In this document: one piece after another, positions 14,151 through 14,913 of the stretch | Layout: the number at the start of each line of letters is the position of its first letter | Position numbering within the stretch: the first letter of the stretch is position 1 | DNA from: JAILZP01 sp037444185 | Lineage (GTDB): Bacteria; Bacillota; Desulfotomaculia; Desulfotomaculales; Desulfocucumaceae | Length of the DNA stretch: 14,913 nt | NCBI GenBank assembly: GCA_037444185.1 | Contig: JBBIMW010000048.1 | Coordinates: forward strand, 1 to 14,913 | Direction of reading: 5' to 3' | Translations under genes and position numbers: made by a program | The notes under the pieces: model-generated | Databases searched by the model: none | Seen by the model: only the letters and a program-made list of their open reading frames with translations | Told to the model about the DNA's origin: nothing

Positions 14151-14913
14151 TTGGTAGAGGTGTACGAACATCGCGGGGTTACTGTATTTCAGGGAAGAGT
14201 CTCCATGTTGGGGCTGGGATCCTTGAAAACCTGTAATTTTTTATGGGACGGCAGCCTTATTGATGCCGGCCCCAGCCGGCTGAACAGGGTTCTTTCGTCC
14301 CATTTCAGGTCACGCCGCATTGACAGAGTGTTGCTGACCCACTTTCACGAGGACCATACCGGCAATGCGGCCTGGCTGCAGAGAGAAAAAGGGATTCCGG
14401 CATATATCAGCCCCCGTTCCCTGGAGGTATGCCGGAGGGATGCCGGGCTGCCACTGTACCGGAGGTATTTCTGGGGTAAAAGGCCCGCCTTTGACCCTCT
14501 GCCGCTGGGGGAAACCGTGTTCTCTGAAAAAAGTCGCCTGGAGGTGATAAACGTCCCGGGGCACAGCCATGACCATGTATGCTTCCTGGACAGGGAGAAA
14601 GGATGTGTTTTTACCGGAGATCTGTTTGTCACCCCGAAAACCAGGATTGTCATGCGCCATGAATCCATTCCGCGGATTATAATATCGATTGAAAGGCTCC
14701 TGGAGGAGGACTTCGACATTCTTTACTGCGCCCACGCCGGCGTAGTGGAGGACGGGCACAGGATTATGGCCAAAAAGCTCGATTATTTGAAGGAACTGCG
14801 GGAAGGGGTGCTGGATCTGCGCCGCCAGGGCATGACGGTGGGGGAAATAGACAAGAAAATATTTAAAAGGCCCCTGCCGCTGACCTTTATATCCTCCGGC
14901 GAGTGGTCCTCCC
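14151..14913 (+). CDS. Metallo-beta-lactamase-fold hydrolase (3' end outside the window)
   Basis: Translation from the TTG at 14151, seven bases after AGGAGG, is open to the end of the window (254 residues, incomplete). The zinc-binding set of the family is complete: THFHEDHTGN (His64, His66, Asp68, His69), PGHSHDH (His138), FTGDLF (Asp157) and CAHAG (His195). Two metal ions are expected at this site. The sequence upstream of the motif (LGSLKTCNFLWDGSLIDAG) is the usual beta-strand entry. Family members hydrolyse varied substrates (thioesters, lactones, phosphodiesters), so the substrate cannot be read from these motifs. The gene is divergent from the sigma-54 activator, and the gap of 174 bases may hold both promoters. 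I found no -24/-12 element in front of it. Confidence 0.9.
   Translation, partial: MVEVYEHRGVTVFQGRVSMLGLGSLKTCNFLWDGSLIDAGPSRLNRVLSSHFRSRRIDRVLLTHFHEDHTGNAAWLQREKGIPAYISPRSLEVCRRDAGLPLYRRYFWGKRPAFDPLPLGETVFSEKSRLEVINVPGHSHDHVCFLDREKGCVFTGDLFVTPKTRIVMRHESIPRIIISIERLLEEDFDILYCAHAGVVEDGHRIMAKKLDYLKELREGVLDLRRQGMTVGEIDKKIFKRPLPLTFISSGEWSS

Overview
The window reads as a chromosomal segment of a Gram-positive anaerobe of the Peptococcaceae (Desulfotomaculum/Pelotomaculum-like). This is an inference. It rests on the yicC-remA-gmk-rpoZ-coaBC gene order typical of Firmicutes, on strong AGGAGG-type ribosome binding sites paired with many TTG and GTG starts, and on a G+C-rich core next to a CBS/PAS sigma-54 activator and an acyl-CoA synthetase. 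No rRNA, tRNA, CRISPR array or known riboswitch was seen.

Left part (1-3408): an AT-rich, decayed accessory zone. It holds a C-terminal fragment of an unrecognised protein, a C-terminal fragment of an IS4-type transposase, and a GAF/LuxR-type regulator on the minus strand whose helix-turn-helix is broken near its end. A small hypothetical gene follows, with a possible translationally coupled leader, and a MITE-like element abuts its stop codon. A minus-strand lipoprotein gene and a 385-bp gene-poor stretch complete the zone.

Central part (3409-8955): a tight plus-strand cluster of housekeeping genes. The order is dapF (lysine/peptidoglycan precursor), a class I aspartate aminotransferase, yicC (RNase-like), remA, gmk (GMP to GDP), rpoZ (RNA polymerase omega) and coaBC (coenzyme A synthesis). 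Most junctions overlap or are nearly abutting, so co-transcription is likely. The aminotransferase stop codon lies inside a perfect 31-bp tandem duplication. The cluster ends at a hairpin that is also the terminator of the convergent gene.

Right part (8956-14913): a long-chain acyl-CoA synthetase on the minus strand, split by a one-base deletion in a G run; a 312-bp interval with a perfect 33-nt hairpin and remnants of repeats; a solitary AT-rich NYN-domain nuclease gene with a good sigma-A promoter; a large CBS-CBS-PAS-PAS-AAA-Fis sigma-54 activator; and a divergent metallo-beta-lactamase-fold hydrolase that runs off the right edge.

I did not find a convincing new multi-gene system. The most unusual elements are the repeats and hairpins, the isolated NYN nuclease with its own promoter and palindrome, the frameshifted synthetase, and the operator-like direct repeats in front of the sigma-54 activator.
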